A program made the translations under genes and the position numbers. The notes beneath the pieces were generated by a model. The model saw only the letters and a program-made list of their open reading frames with translations, was not told the DNA's origin and made no database searches. Shown here one piece after another: positions 18,243-26,728 of a DNA stretch of 64,000 nt. Each line of letters starts with the position of its first letter. Position 1 is the first letter of the stretch. Origin of the DNA: Rhizorhapis sp036570425 (GTDB taxonomy: Bacteria > Pseudomonadota > Alphaproteobacteria > Sphingomonadales > Sphingomonadaceae); assembly GCA_036570425.1 (NCBI GenBank), contig DATCYF010000006.1, forward strand, positions 124,001 to 188,000, written 5' to 3'.

Positions 18243-19300
18243 AGCTTGTGGCCGGTGCGGTCGCGCTTCGTTGTGAGATAGTGGGCGTTGTGCGGGTTCG
18301 CCTTGATCGCGAGGGGGAGGCGCTCGGACACTTTGATGCCGGCCTGCTCCAGCCCCTCCACTTTCAGGGGATTGTTGGTGAGAAGCCGAACTTCGCCGAT
18401 GTTCAGGAGATCGAGCATTCGCGCCGCGACGGAAAAATCCCGTGCATCAATGGCAAAGCCGAGTCGAACATTGGCGTCGACGGTGTCGAAACCCTGGTCC
18501 TGCAGCGCATAGGCGCGCAGCTTGTTGACAAGGCCGATGCCGCGTCCCTCCTGACGGAGGTACAGGAGTACGCCCCAGCTTGCCTCGGCGATCTGATGCA
18601 GCGCCTGATGAAGCTGCGGACCGCAATCGCATTTGAGCGATCCCAAAACGTCGCCGGTCAGACACTCGCTGTGCAGACGGACGACGGGAACGCTCTCATC
18701 GCGTTGGCCTATTATGAGCGCGATATGTTCCTGCGGCTCCTCCGGGCTGCGGAATGCAACGATTTCCGCCGTCTCGCTGGCCGTCACAGGAAGCCTCGCT
18801 CGCGTCGCTATGGCGAGACGCGCGGCATCGTCATAGGCCTCTATGTCGACAGTATCGACTTGCACTTCCGTCTCGACATCGCCTTCAAGGAGAAAAAAGG
18901 CAGGCAAGATGCCAGCCAACCTCGCCAGCTTTAGCGCCGCCGCCGCTGCGTCGGGCATGGCCAGGGGCTTGGCGCGGAAGGGACCCTTGAGTGGCGAACG
19001 CAGATCCTGCACCGGATCAGCGACGGCCATGGCCAAAGAGAGATCCATCCAGGGCGCGCGTTCAACCAACACCCCTCGATCAGGTTCTGCGGCGGCAAGT
19101 TGATTGGTGAGCTTCAGCGTTTCTGCCCTGCTGGCGGAAATCAACACATCTGCCTGTTGCTCGCCATCAAACCCGGCAAGCGCGGAATCGCTGGCGGTTT
19201 CGATGGCAAGAAGTGCATAGCCTTTTGCCCCAGCCGACACGGTGACTGGCCAGCCCCTGTGCAACGCGTCAATGGCGCGAGCGGCTAGGCGCGGGTTCAT
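18239..19300 (-). CDS. ribA: GTP cyclohydrolase II with an N-terminal extension
   Basis: This protein of about 353 residues opens GTP in the first committed step of riboflavin synthesis. The C-terminal half is canonical: the zinc Cys motif in SECLTGDVLGSLKCDCGPQL, then RQEGRGIGL. The N-terminal ~140 residues (MNPRLAARAIDAL onward) occupy the position of a DHBP synthase domain but lack its recognisable acidic active-site motifs, so that half may be degenerate or have another role. The frame is open upstream to 19528, but that would lie inside xthA. The ATG at 19300 overlaps the xthA stop by one base. Confidence 0.9.
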   Translation of the reverse strand: MNPRLAARAIDALHRGWPVTVSAGAKGYALLAIETASDSALAGFDGEQQADVLISASRAETLKLTNQLAAAEPDRGVLVERAPWMDLSLAMAVADPVQDLRSPLKGPFRAKPLAMPDAAAAALKLARLAGILPAFFLLEGDVETEVQVDTVDIEAYDDAARLAIATRARLPVTASETAEIVAFRSPEEPQEHIALIIGQRDESVPVVRLHSECLTGDVLGSLKCDCGPQLHQALHQIAEASWGVLLYLRQEGRGIGLVNKLRAYALQDQGFDTVDANVRLGFAIDARDFSVAARMLDLLNIGEVRLLTNNPLKVEGLEQAGIKVSERLPLAIKANPHNAHYLTTKRDRTGHKL

Positions 19301-20094
19301 CAGAAGCTGAATTCCGTAATCAATGGAACATGGTCCGACGGACGGCTCCATCCCCGGCAGGGTTCCACAACGCGGTGCGCAACGGCGGTATGAGCAATAT
19401 CTGGGCTCGCCCACATGTGATCCAGGCGGCGGCCCCGGTCGGACACGGACCAGTCGCGGGCGCGATAGCTCCACCATGTGTAAAGGCGTTGCGGCGCGGG
19501 CACGAATTTGCGGCCCAGGTCGACCCAATCATTGGCCGCTTGCAAGCGCGCCAGCAGCTCGCATTCTATGGGCGTGTGGCTGACGACGTTCAAAAGCTGC
19601 TTATGGCTCCATACATCGCATTCCAGCGGCGCGACATTGAAGTCGCCGACCAGAATGGTGGGCTTGTCGAGTTGCGCGGACCAAGCGACCATTCGCTCCA
19701 GGAAATCGATCTTCTGCCCGAATTTGGGATTCTCAGTCCGGTCCGGAATCTCGCCACCCGCCGGAACATAAACGTTTTCAAGACGAACGCCATTGTCCAG
19801 CCGCACGCCCACGTGGCGCGCTTCCCCATTCGCTTGCCAATCGAAGCGATCATCCTCGCGGATCGGAATCTTGCTGATGATGGCGACCCCGTGATGCATG
19901 GGCTGACCATGCAATATCTGGTGGTTATAGCCAAGCTGACGGAAGGGACCTTCGGGAAAGGTCTGGTTCACGACCTTGGTTTCCTGCAGGCATAATATGT
20001 CGGGTGCTTCTTCCTGAAGGAAGCGTTCGACGATATCGAGTCGGGCACGGACGCTGTTGATATTCCAGGATGCAATCTTAATGGTTTGAGGCAT
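19300..20094 (-). CDS. xthA: Exodeoxyribonuclease III
   Basis: This 264-residue enzyme is an AP endonuclease and 3' exonuclease of base excision repair. It starts MPQTIKIASWNINSVRARL. Metal-binding and catalytic motifs are LCLQETKV, VGDFNVAP, RRLDHMWAS and the final SDHVPLI. The frame is open upstream to 20199 but the conserved N-terminus marks the start at 20094. It leads the operon with ribA and the YkuD gene through one-base and four-base overlaps. Confidence 0.96.
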   Translation of the reverse strand: MPQTIKIASWNINSVRARLDIVERFLQEEAPDILCLQETKVVNQTFPEGPFRQLGYNHQILHGQPMHHGVAIISKIPIREDDRFDWQANGEARHVGVRLDNGVRLENVYVPAGGEIPDRTENPKFGQKIDFLERMVAWSAQLDKPTILVGDFNVAPLECDVWSHKQLLNVVSHTPIECELLARLQAANDWVDLGRKFVPAPQRLYTWWSYRARDWSVSDRGRRLDHMWASPDIAHTAVAHRVVEPCRGWSRPSDHVPLITEFSF

Positions 20095-20441
20095 GGCGAA
20101 CTCCCTAGGACCGAAATCCGACCGGGGCAAGGCGGCCTGGGGCGATTCAGGTGGAGTATATAACGCCACATAAGCGGATGCACTTGGGCGCGAGCACAAC
20201 TGATTGCATGGAATGTTCCAAGTCCCTCAACGGCTCTATTATAGGAAGACCCCCGCTCCGGGGGCGTGGAACGGGGGTCTCAATTGCGTTTTCACGCAGG
20301 TGCGGCGGCGGCCGTGGCGTGGGTAACAGGGGGGAATCCAGCGCCTGTCCGCCGTCACAGCCATATTTTTAGTGATGCGGATATGAGCGGCAGATGAACG
20401 GAAGTTTTCAGCATTTCATTCAACCGCAAAAATCGTTCCGC
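20095..20441. other. Intergenic region between lolA and xthA with one strong hairpin
   Basis: About 350 bases contain no credible gene. The only clear element is the hairpin at 20247-20280. The stretch 20290-20330 is very G-rich with no recognised RNA family. The xthA promoter should lie in the lower-coordinate part. Confidence 0.5.
20247..20280 (-). terminator. Hairpin downstream of lolA
   Basis: AGACCCCCG (20247-20255) pairs perfectly with CGGGGGTCT (20272-20280). The 16-base spacer also contains a G-run that offers an alternative pairing. It lies between lolA and xthA on the minus strand and is a likely terminator of lolA. No long U-run follows. Confidence 0.5.
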
Positions 20442-21077
20442 TTAACGACCGGGCCTTCCTTGCGGCCTCGGGTCTCTCCACCGGAAAGTGGAGTCCGGCA
20501 CGGAGACACCATAGTGCGCATTCGAAAGGCGAATGCTTGTCCGGTTGTTTTGTGAATCGAGCGCAACCCAGCCGTACATTTCCAGACCCGCCGGCGCGCT
20601 GGCCTTCCGCTGAAAGATAAGTGTGATGACCCCATATTCCGGGCGCTTGGGATCGCGCGCCTCCACCATCAGGATGCGCGGATCGCCCGAAGGGACGACC
20701 TTGCCATATTTGCCGAGGTCACGATCAGGATCAAGCAGGGCTCCGAGCGGCGAATTGCGAATCGGCCAACGCTGCACCTGACTGACTTCATAGTCGATCA
20801 TGGTGAGTGACTTGCCGTCACCCACGATCAGCAAGGGTACATCCTTTTGATATTCGAACCGGATCTTGCCTGGTTGCTTCAGCGTGAGTTTGCCCGATAG
20901 CGTCCGGCCGTTGCGATCCGTCTGCGTGAAGTCCGCCGTCATGGTCTTTACCGCACGAATATAGGCGCTGACCTGCTTCAGATCGTCCGCCTTCTGCTGC
21001 GCATGCGCGATCTGCGCCGGTATGGCGGCGAGCATGACGGGTGCTGCAAGCAAGGCGAGGGCATATCGAACCATCAT
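20442..21077 (-). CDS. lolA: Outer-membrane lipoprotein carrier LolA-like protein
   Basis: This 211-residue periplasmic protein would carry lipoproteins from the inner membrane to the outer membrane. A signal peptide ends IPAQIAHAQ. The LolA core reads MTADFTQTDRNGRTLSGKLTL, then KPGKIRFEY-type and VVGDG-type segments (here LKQPGKIRFEYQ and LLIVGDGKSLTMID). It follows ftsK at 194 bases, a gene order common in alphaproteobacteria. Confidence 0.9.
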   Translation of the reverse strand: MMVRYALALLAAPVMLAAIPAQIAHAQQKADDLKQVSAYIRAVKTMTADFTQTDRNGRTLSGKLTLKQPGKIRFEYQKDVPLLIVGDGKSLTMIDYEVSQVQRWPIRNSPLGALLDPDRDLGKYGKVVPSGDPRILMVEARDPKRPEYGVITLIFQRKASAPAGLEMYGWVALDSQNNRTSIRLSNAHYGVSVPDSTFRWRDPRPQGRPGR

Positions 21078-21271
21078 TGGACCTCCGGTTGTTTTCCGAA
21101 TCTATATATGAACGGGGCCTATTGAATGCGAACTGAATTGGCCGGTCGGCAAGGGTTCAGGTGCAGTGGGGCCATATCCCCTATGAAGACGATGCGAAGG
21201 ACTGGCGACCATGCCTGCCGACAATAGCGGGTTGGGGCCATCGCTAGAGTGCAGCGTCCCGTCCAATGCCC

Positions 21272-23575
21272 TTATTTAGGTTGGCCATTTTCATCCATCA
21301 GCACTTCGCGGCGGCCCACATGATTGGGGGCGCTGACATGGCCGTCATTTTCCATCCGCTCGATAAGACGCGCGGCGCTGTTGTAGCCGATGCGTAATTG
21401 CCGTTGCAGCCAGCTTGTGGACGCCTTCTGATTATCGAAGACGAGCTGGCAGGCCTTGCGATAAAGTTGCGCGTCGGGGCTGTCGTCCGAGAGATCGGCG
21501 CCATCAAGGGCAAAGCTGCCGTCTTCCGGTTCTTCGGTAACAGCCTGGATATAGTCGGGCTGGCCTTGCGCGCGCCAGTGATCGGCCACGGCGCGGACTT
21601 CGTCGTCGGAAACAAACGGGCCGTGAACCCGGGTAATCTGTTTCCCACCCGGCATATAAAGCATGTCGCCCTTGCCCAGAAGCTGTTCCGCGCCTTGTTC
21701 GCCCAGGATGGTGCGACTGTCGATTTTTGACGCAACATAGAAGCTGATACGCGTGGGCAGGTTGGCCTTGATGACGCCGGTGATAACGTCCACGGATGGG
21801 CGCTGCGTCGCCATGATAAGGTGGATGCCCGCCGCCCGGGCCTTTTGCGCAAGGCGCTGGATCAGGAATTCTACTTCCTTGCCCGCTGTCATCATCAGGT
21901 CGGCCAGCTCGTCCACAATGATGACTACCTGCGGCAGTGGGTGGAAATCGAGCTGTTCTTCCTCATAGATAGGCTGTCCGGTATCATGATCGTAGCCGGT
22001 CTGGACGCGACGACCCAGCGGCTTGCCCTTTGCCTTGGCGGCACGAACCTTTTCATTGAAGTTGGCAAGATTGCGGACGCCGACCGAGGCCATCATGCGA
22101 TAGCGGTCCTCCATCTGCTCGACCGCCCATTTGAGTGCACGCACAGCCTTGCTTGGCTCCGTCACCACCGGAGAGAGCAAGTGTGGGATATCGTCATAGA
22201 TGCTGAGTTCCAGCATCTTGGGATCAATCATGATCATGCGACACTGGTCCGGCGTCAGCCGGTAGAGCAACGATAGGATCATGCAGTTGAGGCCGACTGA
22301 CTTGCCGGAGCCGGTCGTGCCCGCAATCAGCAGATGCGGCATGGGGGCCAGATCCGCGATAACCGGATCGCCATTGATGTTCTTGCCGAGAATGATTGGA
22401 AGCTGCGCATTTTGATCAGCGAAGCCTTCGCTTGAGATAAGCTCGTGCAGAACCACGGACTCGCGGTTGACGTTGGGCAGTTCTATGCCGATGACCGTGC
22501 GGCCCGGGATCGTGGCGATGCGCGCGGAAAGCGCCGACATATTGCGGGCAACGTCGTCGGCAAGCTGGATGACACGGCTGGCCTTGACCCCAGGCGCGGG
22601 TTCAAGCTCGTACATGGTGACCACTGGACCGGGACGAACTTCGGTGATGTGCCCTTTTACATGGAAGTCGTCGAGTACGGATTCCAGCAGGCGAGCATTG
22701 CGTTCCAAACTGGCCTTGTCGATCTTCACCCCGCTGTTGGGCGGAGCCTTGGAAAGAAGATCGGGAGAGGGAAGCGAAGAGTGGCCGAAGAGATCCTCTT
22801 GGCGGGCATCGCGGCTCTGCGGGCGTGCAGCGGCAGGCTGGGGCGACTGAATATTGATGGGCGGTCGCTCGGCCGGGGCGACGGCGGGACGGGGCGCTGC
22901 CTCCACGGGGGCGGAGCGAAGTTCCGCAGTCTCGTCGCCAAGCCCGCGTCTGGGCAGGCTGAAGCGCGGAAGTTTCGGCTTTTCGAAGTGGAAGAGCGGC
23001 TTTTCCAGCGCCAGGCTGCGATACCAGATGACAATGCCGGTGATCAGGGCGATCGTCATGATGGAACCGGAAATCCACATGGATGCCGGATCTGGCGCAT
23101 TGGCGGACAGGCTCAGGATTGCCTTGGTCGTGAGAAGGCCCAGAACGCCGCCCCATCCCGCAGGCAGTGCCACGAGCGGGTCCGGCTGATAAAGGGAAAG
23201 GGCAAGACCAATGAGGTAGATGCCCAGAAGGCAGCGGCCAAGCTGTCCCTGCCATCCGCCCATGGCATATTCTCCCCACATCCGCCGGGACAACACCAGC
23301 ATCAGAGGAAGAACGAGGGCGCCGGGCACGCCGAAGAGCCAAAGCAGGAAGTCGGCGATCCATGCCCCCGGTGCACCCATCATATTGGCGATGCTGCCAC
23401 CCGCCACCGTGTTCATCGATGGATCGGTAGGCTGATAGCTCAGCAGCGCCAGCGTAAGGAACAATGCGGTCAAGAAGAGCAGTATGGAGCCAATCAGCTC
23501 CCCGCTGCGCAGCAGGCTTCGCTTCAGCATTTCCTGCCATTCCGGTGTGCGTTTCGCCGATGCCCGGCCGGCCAT
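21272..23575 (-). CDS. ftsK: DNA translocase FtsK
   Basis: This 767-residue membrane-anchored DNA pump clears the chromosome from the closing septum and activates XerCD recombination. Four hydrophobic segments fill about residues 22-200. A Pro-rich linker follows (about 215-275). The motor has Walker A GTTGSGKSVG and Walker B VVIIVDELADLMM. The C-terminal gamma winged helix (STSWLQRQLRIGYNSAARLIE) reads chromosome polarity sequences. The linker is short, as in many alphaproteobacteria. Confidence 0.96.
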   Translation of the reverse strand: MAGRASAKRTPEWQEMLKRSLLRSGELIGSILLFLTALFLTLALLSYQPTDPSMNTVAGGSIANMMGAPGAWIADFLLWLFGVPGALVLPLMLVLSRRMWGEYAMGGWQGQLGRCLLGIYLIGLALSLYQPDPLVALPAGWGGVLGLLTTKAILSLSANAPDPASMWISGSIMTIALITGIVIWYRSLALEKPLFHFEKPKLPRFSLPRRGLGDETAELRSAPVEAAPRPAVAPAERPPINIQSPQPAAARPQSRDARQEDLFGHSSLPSPDLLSKAPPNSGVKIDKASLERNARLLESVLDDFHVKGHITEVRPGPVVTMYELEPAPGVKASRVIQLADDVARNMSALSARIATIPGRTVIGIELPNVNRESVVLHELISSEGFADQNAQLPIILGKNINGDPVIADLAPMPHLLIAGTTGSGKSVGLNCMILSLLYRLTPDQCRMIMIDPKMLELSIYDDIPHLLSPVVTEPSKAVRALKWAVEQMEDRYRMMASVGVRNLANFNEKVRAAKAKGKPLGRRVQTGYDHDTGQPIYEEEQLDFHPLPQVVIIVDELADLMMTAGKEVEFLIQRLAQKARAAGIHLIMATQRPSVDVITGVIKANLPTRISFYVASKIDSRTILGEQGAEQLLGKGDMLYMPGGKQITRVHGPFVSDDEVRAVADHWRAQGQPDYIQAVTEEPEDGSFALDGADLSDDSPDAQLYRKACQLVFDNQKASTSWLQRQLRIGYNSAARLIERMENDGHVSAPNHVGRREVLMDENGQPK

Positions 23576-23705
23576 GATCCCTAATCCCTGAAAATGTGCA
23601 TGAAATGTTCTCTCATTTCACCATGCGCCGGACGGGGACTCCGCGTCAAGGGCGGTTGCGCGGTCGGCTGATGGTGACGAAAAAGGCAGCCTCTCCGTTG
23701 AATGT

Positions 23706-24608
23706 TCAAAACACAGTTGTTTCCATGGGCGGCACATGCGCTCTTTTTCGCCCTGCGCCGATAAGGCAACCGGCGACGATCAGCGCTGCGCCTGCAAGGG
23801 TCGTCGGCGTCAGCGGTTCTCTGAATACCAACCAGCCCATGATCGATGCCCAGATAAAGGCGGTATATTCGAGTGGAATCAACATTTGCGCCTCCGCCCG
23901 GGCATAAGCCCAGGACAAAAGCATGAGCGAACCGAAAGCGAGCAGCGCGGCTCCGCCGATGGTCAGGAAAAGATTTGTGGGCGGAATGACGGCAAGGAAG
24001 GGCGCGGCGATACCTGGCACCAGCGCCATGACCAGATTCAGGAAAAAAGCCACCTCGACCGGAGAGGCAAGCTGCGCCTGCTGCCGTTGCAGGATAAGAT
24101 TATAGGCAAAGAATATGGCTGAAATCAGCATCAGGCCCGCGCCCCAGAGCGCTTCGCGATCATAATCGCCCTGGATCCTGCCCAACAGGATCACAGCCAC
24201 TCCCAGCAGACCCAGTATCGAAGCCACGATCGCACCACCGCCGATTTTCTCCTTGAGCAGCAAAGCGGCGAGGTAAAGGGCGATGAGCGGCGCGATGAAG
24301 GAGAGCGCGATAGCCTCGGCCAAAGGCAGGCGGGCTAGCGCTGCGAAAAAGCTGAGCGCCATGAAAGTGACCACGATCCCCCGCCAGATATGAACGCGCA
24401 GCACATTCCATCGGGGGACGGGATAACGCATCACGACCATGGCCACGCCGCCAATCAATGTGCCCAAAAGAGAGCGCCAGAATAAAGCGTTATAGGCTCC
24501 GATGGCCAGCGACAGGCTCTTCATTACCGCGTCCATGCAGGAAAAGAGCGCCACGCCCGCAAATGCAGCGATAAAGGGAACGAAGGAATGGCGGCTGGGC
24601 GGCGTCAT
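23706..24608 (-). CDS. DMT-family (EamA) transporter
   Basis: This 300-residue inner-membrane protein has about ten hydrophobic segments in two EamA halves, typical of the drug/metabolite transporter superfamily. Motifs such as FSCMDAVMKSLSLAIG, ALSFIAPLIALYLAALLLKEKIG and the final YTAFIWASIMGWLVFREPL fit. The substrate cannot be told. It begins 49 bases after ispG on the same strand and is probably read from it. Confidence 0.85.
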   Translation of the reverse strand: MTPPSRHSFVPFIAAFAGVALFSCMDAVMKSLSLAIGAYNALFWRSLLGTLIGGVAMVVMRYPVPRWNVLRVHIWRGIVVTFMALSFFAALARLPLAEAIALSFIAPLIALYLAALLLKEKIGGGAIVASILGLLGVAVILLGRIQGDYDREALWGAGLMLISAIFFAYNLILQRQQAQLASPVEVAFFLNLVMALVPGIAAPFLAVIPPTNLFLTIGGAALLAFGSLMLLSWAYARAEAQMLIPLEYTAFIWASIMGWLVFREPLTPTTLAGAALIVAGCLIGAGRKRAHVPPMETTVF

Positions 24609-24657
24609 TGATTAACGAATGGCCGCTGCGGCGATCGAGCGAAACAGGAAAGGAACC

Positions 24658-25782
24658 CTATTCCGCCGCCATTTGCTCTGCCGCATTGGCCGCCTCTATT
24701 TCCGCCGCCTTCGCTTCGACCAGTTTAACGATGTGCTCGATCATCTCTGCATCCTGCACATGATGATCGGTGACGCCGGAAAGATAGACCATATGCTTGC
24801 CAGCGCCGCCGCCAGTGATGCCGATGTCCGTTTCGCGGGCCTCTCCAGGGCCATTGACGACGCAGCCAAGTACGGAGAGCGAAAGCGGGGTATGGATATG
24901 TTGAAGCCGTTGCTCAAGCGCCTGAACAGTGCGGATGACATCAAAGCCCTGTCGTGCGCAGCTTGGGCACGACACGACTCGTACTCCGCGCGTGCGAATG
25001 CCAAGCGATTTCAGGATTTCATAGCCGACCCGAACTTCCTCCTCCGGTTCGGCGGAAAGGGAGACGCGGATGGTGTCGCCGATCCCGGCCCAGAGCAGAT
25101 TGCCGATGCCGATCGCACTCTTCACCGTGCCGCCGATCAGGCCCCCGGCCTCTGTGATCCCCAGATGCAGCGGGCAATCCACGGCTTCTGCAAGACCCAT
25201 ATAGGCCGATACCGCCAGAAAGACGTCGCTAGCCTTCACCGCGACCTTATATTCGTGAAAATCCTGGTCCTGCAGCAGCTTGATATGATCAAGCGCGCTT
25301 TCTACCAGTGCTTCCGGGCAGGGCTCGCCATATTTTTCGAGCAGGTCCTTTTCGAGAGAACCAGCGTTGACGCCGATTCGGATGGCGCAGCCATTGGCCT
25401 TCGCCGCGTCCACCACTTCCTTGACCCGTGCCTCGCTGCCGATGTTGCCAGGATTGATGCGCAGGCAGGCCGCGCCCGCGTCGGCGGCTTCCAATGCGCG
25501 CTTATAATGAAAATGAATGTCCGCGATGATGGGTACGCGCGCGGCGCGAACGATCTGCCTGAGCGCAGTGGTCGATTCCTCATCGGGGCAGGACACCCGG
25601 ATCAGGTCAGCGCCCGCTTCCTCGCAGCGGCGGATTTGGTCGATGGTGGCCCTCGCATCCGACGTCAACGTATTCGTCATAGTTTGCACTGTGACAGGCG
25701 CATCGCCGCCGACCGGCACATTGCCGATCATGATCTGACGGGATTTCCGCCGTTCGATATCGCGCCAGGGGCGTAGGGACAT
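24658..25782 (-). CDS. ispG: (E)-4-hydroxy-3-methylbut-2-enyl-diphosphate synthase IspG
   Basis: This protein of about 374 residues catalyses the iron-sulfur-dependent penultimate step of the MEP isoprenoid pathway. It starts MSLRPWRDIERRKSRQI. Family motifs include VGGDAPVTVQTMTNT and LIRVSCPDEES. The [4Fe-4S] cysteines are seen in VSCPSCARQGFDV and CVVNGPGEA. The frame is open upstream to 26115; another Met 13 codons earlier is possible, but the conserved N-terminus fits 25782. It probably drives the DMT gene. Confidence 0.95.
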   Translation of the reverse strand: MSLRPWRDIERRKSRQIMIGNVPVGGDAPVTVQTMTNTLTSDARATIDQIRRCEEAGADLIRVSCPDEESTTALRQIVRAARVPIIADIHFHYKRALEAADAGAACLRINPGNIGSEARVKEVVDAAKANGCAIRIGVNAGSLEKDLLEKYGEPCPEALVESALDHIKLLQDQDFHEYKVAVKASDVFLAVSAYMGLAEAVDCPLHLGITEAGGLIGGTVKSAIGIGNLLWAGIGDTIRVSLSAEPEEEVRVGYEILKSLGIRTRGVRVVSCPSCARQGFDVIRTVQALEQRLQHIHTPLSLSVLGCVVNGPGEARETDIGITGGGAGKHMVYLSGVTDHHVQDAEMIEHIVKLVEAKAAEIEAANAAEQMAAE

Positions 25783-26017
25783 GAGGATGAGCTCGCCTGT
25801 TTGTGAAGCGTGCTTCATATAGACGGCCCCGCCTTCTATTCCAACCGGCTTTGCTTGAATGATGTCCGGCTGCTCCCTGATACATTTTGCGACAGAGGCT
25901 TTCATAAAGCTGACAATCGCATTCCCGCGCCGTTCAGGACGAATCATCAAAAATCGCGGATGTCGGTAAGCCAATTTCTTTCGTCGGATTGGCCCACTGA
26001 GCAAAGGGAATTGAATT

Positions 26018-26485
26018 ATGCGCAAGATTATCATTGCCGCCCTGGTGGCGGCCACTGCTCTGCCCGGAATGGCCATGGCCCAAAATCGGGAGCTTTCCCG
26101 TGACCGGCACGACATCCGCCAGGAACAGCGCGAACTTCGTCAGGCACGCCGATATGGCGATGGCCGTGATGTGCGCCGGGAAGCTCGCGACGTTCGACAG
26201 AGCCGGCGTGAATATCGCGAAGACTGGCGTGATTATCGCAAGCAGAACCGTAAACTTTATACTCGGGGCAACTGGCGTTCGCCTTATCGCTATCATGCCT
26301 TTGGCGCCGGCGCCCGGATTCAACCAGGCTATTATGCGCAGCGTTATGTGATTGCCGATCCGCGGCGTTACCGGCTCCCCGTCGCTCGTGGTCCCAATCG
26401 GTGGGTGCGTCATTATGATGATGTGCTGCTGGTAAACACCCGCACGGGCAGAGTGGTGGACGTCATCCACAACTTCTATTGGTGA
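26018..26485 (+). CDS. RcnB-like secreted basic protein
   Basis: This 155-residue protein has a signal peptide (MRKIIIAALVAATALPGMAMA). An Arg/Asp/Gln-rich repeat region of about 55 residues follows. The C-terminal domain ends PNRWVRHYDDVLLVNTRTGR and VVDVIHNFYW. This resembles the RcnB family, a periplasmic protein linked to Ni/Co efflux in enterobacteria. In sphingomonads the metal link is untested. A ribosome site AAAGGGA precedes the ATG. It is divergent from ispG. Confidence 0.8.
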   Translation: MRKIIIAALVAATALPGMAMAQNRELSRDRHDIRQEQRELRQARRYGDGRDVRREARDVRQSRREYREDWRDYRKQNRKLYTRGNWRSPYRYHAFGAGARIQPGYYAQRYVIADPRRYRLPVARGPNRWVRHYDDVLLVNTRTGRVVDVIHNFYW

Positions 26486-26500
26486 TTGTCCCCCTTGACC

Positions 26501-26531
26501 GCGCCGTCCGCTCTTACAAGCAGGGCGGCGC
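26501..26531 (+). terminator. Hairpin after the RcnB-like gene
   Basis: GCGCCGTCC (26501-26509) pairs with GGGCGGCGC (26523-26531) with one G-U pair around a 13-base loop, 15 bases after the stop at 26485. No strong U-run follows. It may act on the RcnB-like transcript. Confidence 0.5.
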
Positions 26532-26728
26532 GGCGATGACGGGCCAAAGCGTACGCCATCAGTCCGAAAGGGGGTGGACTATGGTTAACAACGCTCAAAG
26601 CCCGGGAAAGGTTCTCCGCCAAAATCACGCTTTTGCATCGTGATGGATAAAAGCAGCGGCTTGCTCAATAGCGGCAGGCATTTGCAGGGGCGGCGCTCAA
26701 GATCATCTTGTACGCCGTCCGATCACCA

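Noticed and set aside
20151..20372. Small plus-strand frame in the lolA/xthA gap
   Set aside because: It runs through the terminator hairpin and a G-rich stretch and lacks protein-like composition.
22445..23584. 379-codon plus-strand frame opposite ftsK
   Set aside because: It has low-complexity His/Arg/Gly composition and lies fully antisense to FtsK.
24619..25776. 385-codon plus-strand frame opposite ispG
   Set aside because: No motif is seen and IspG is certain on the other strand.
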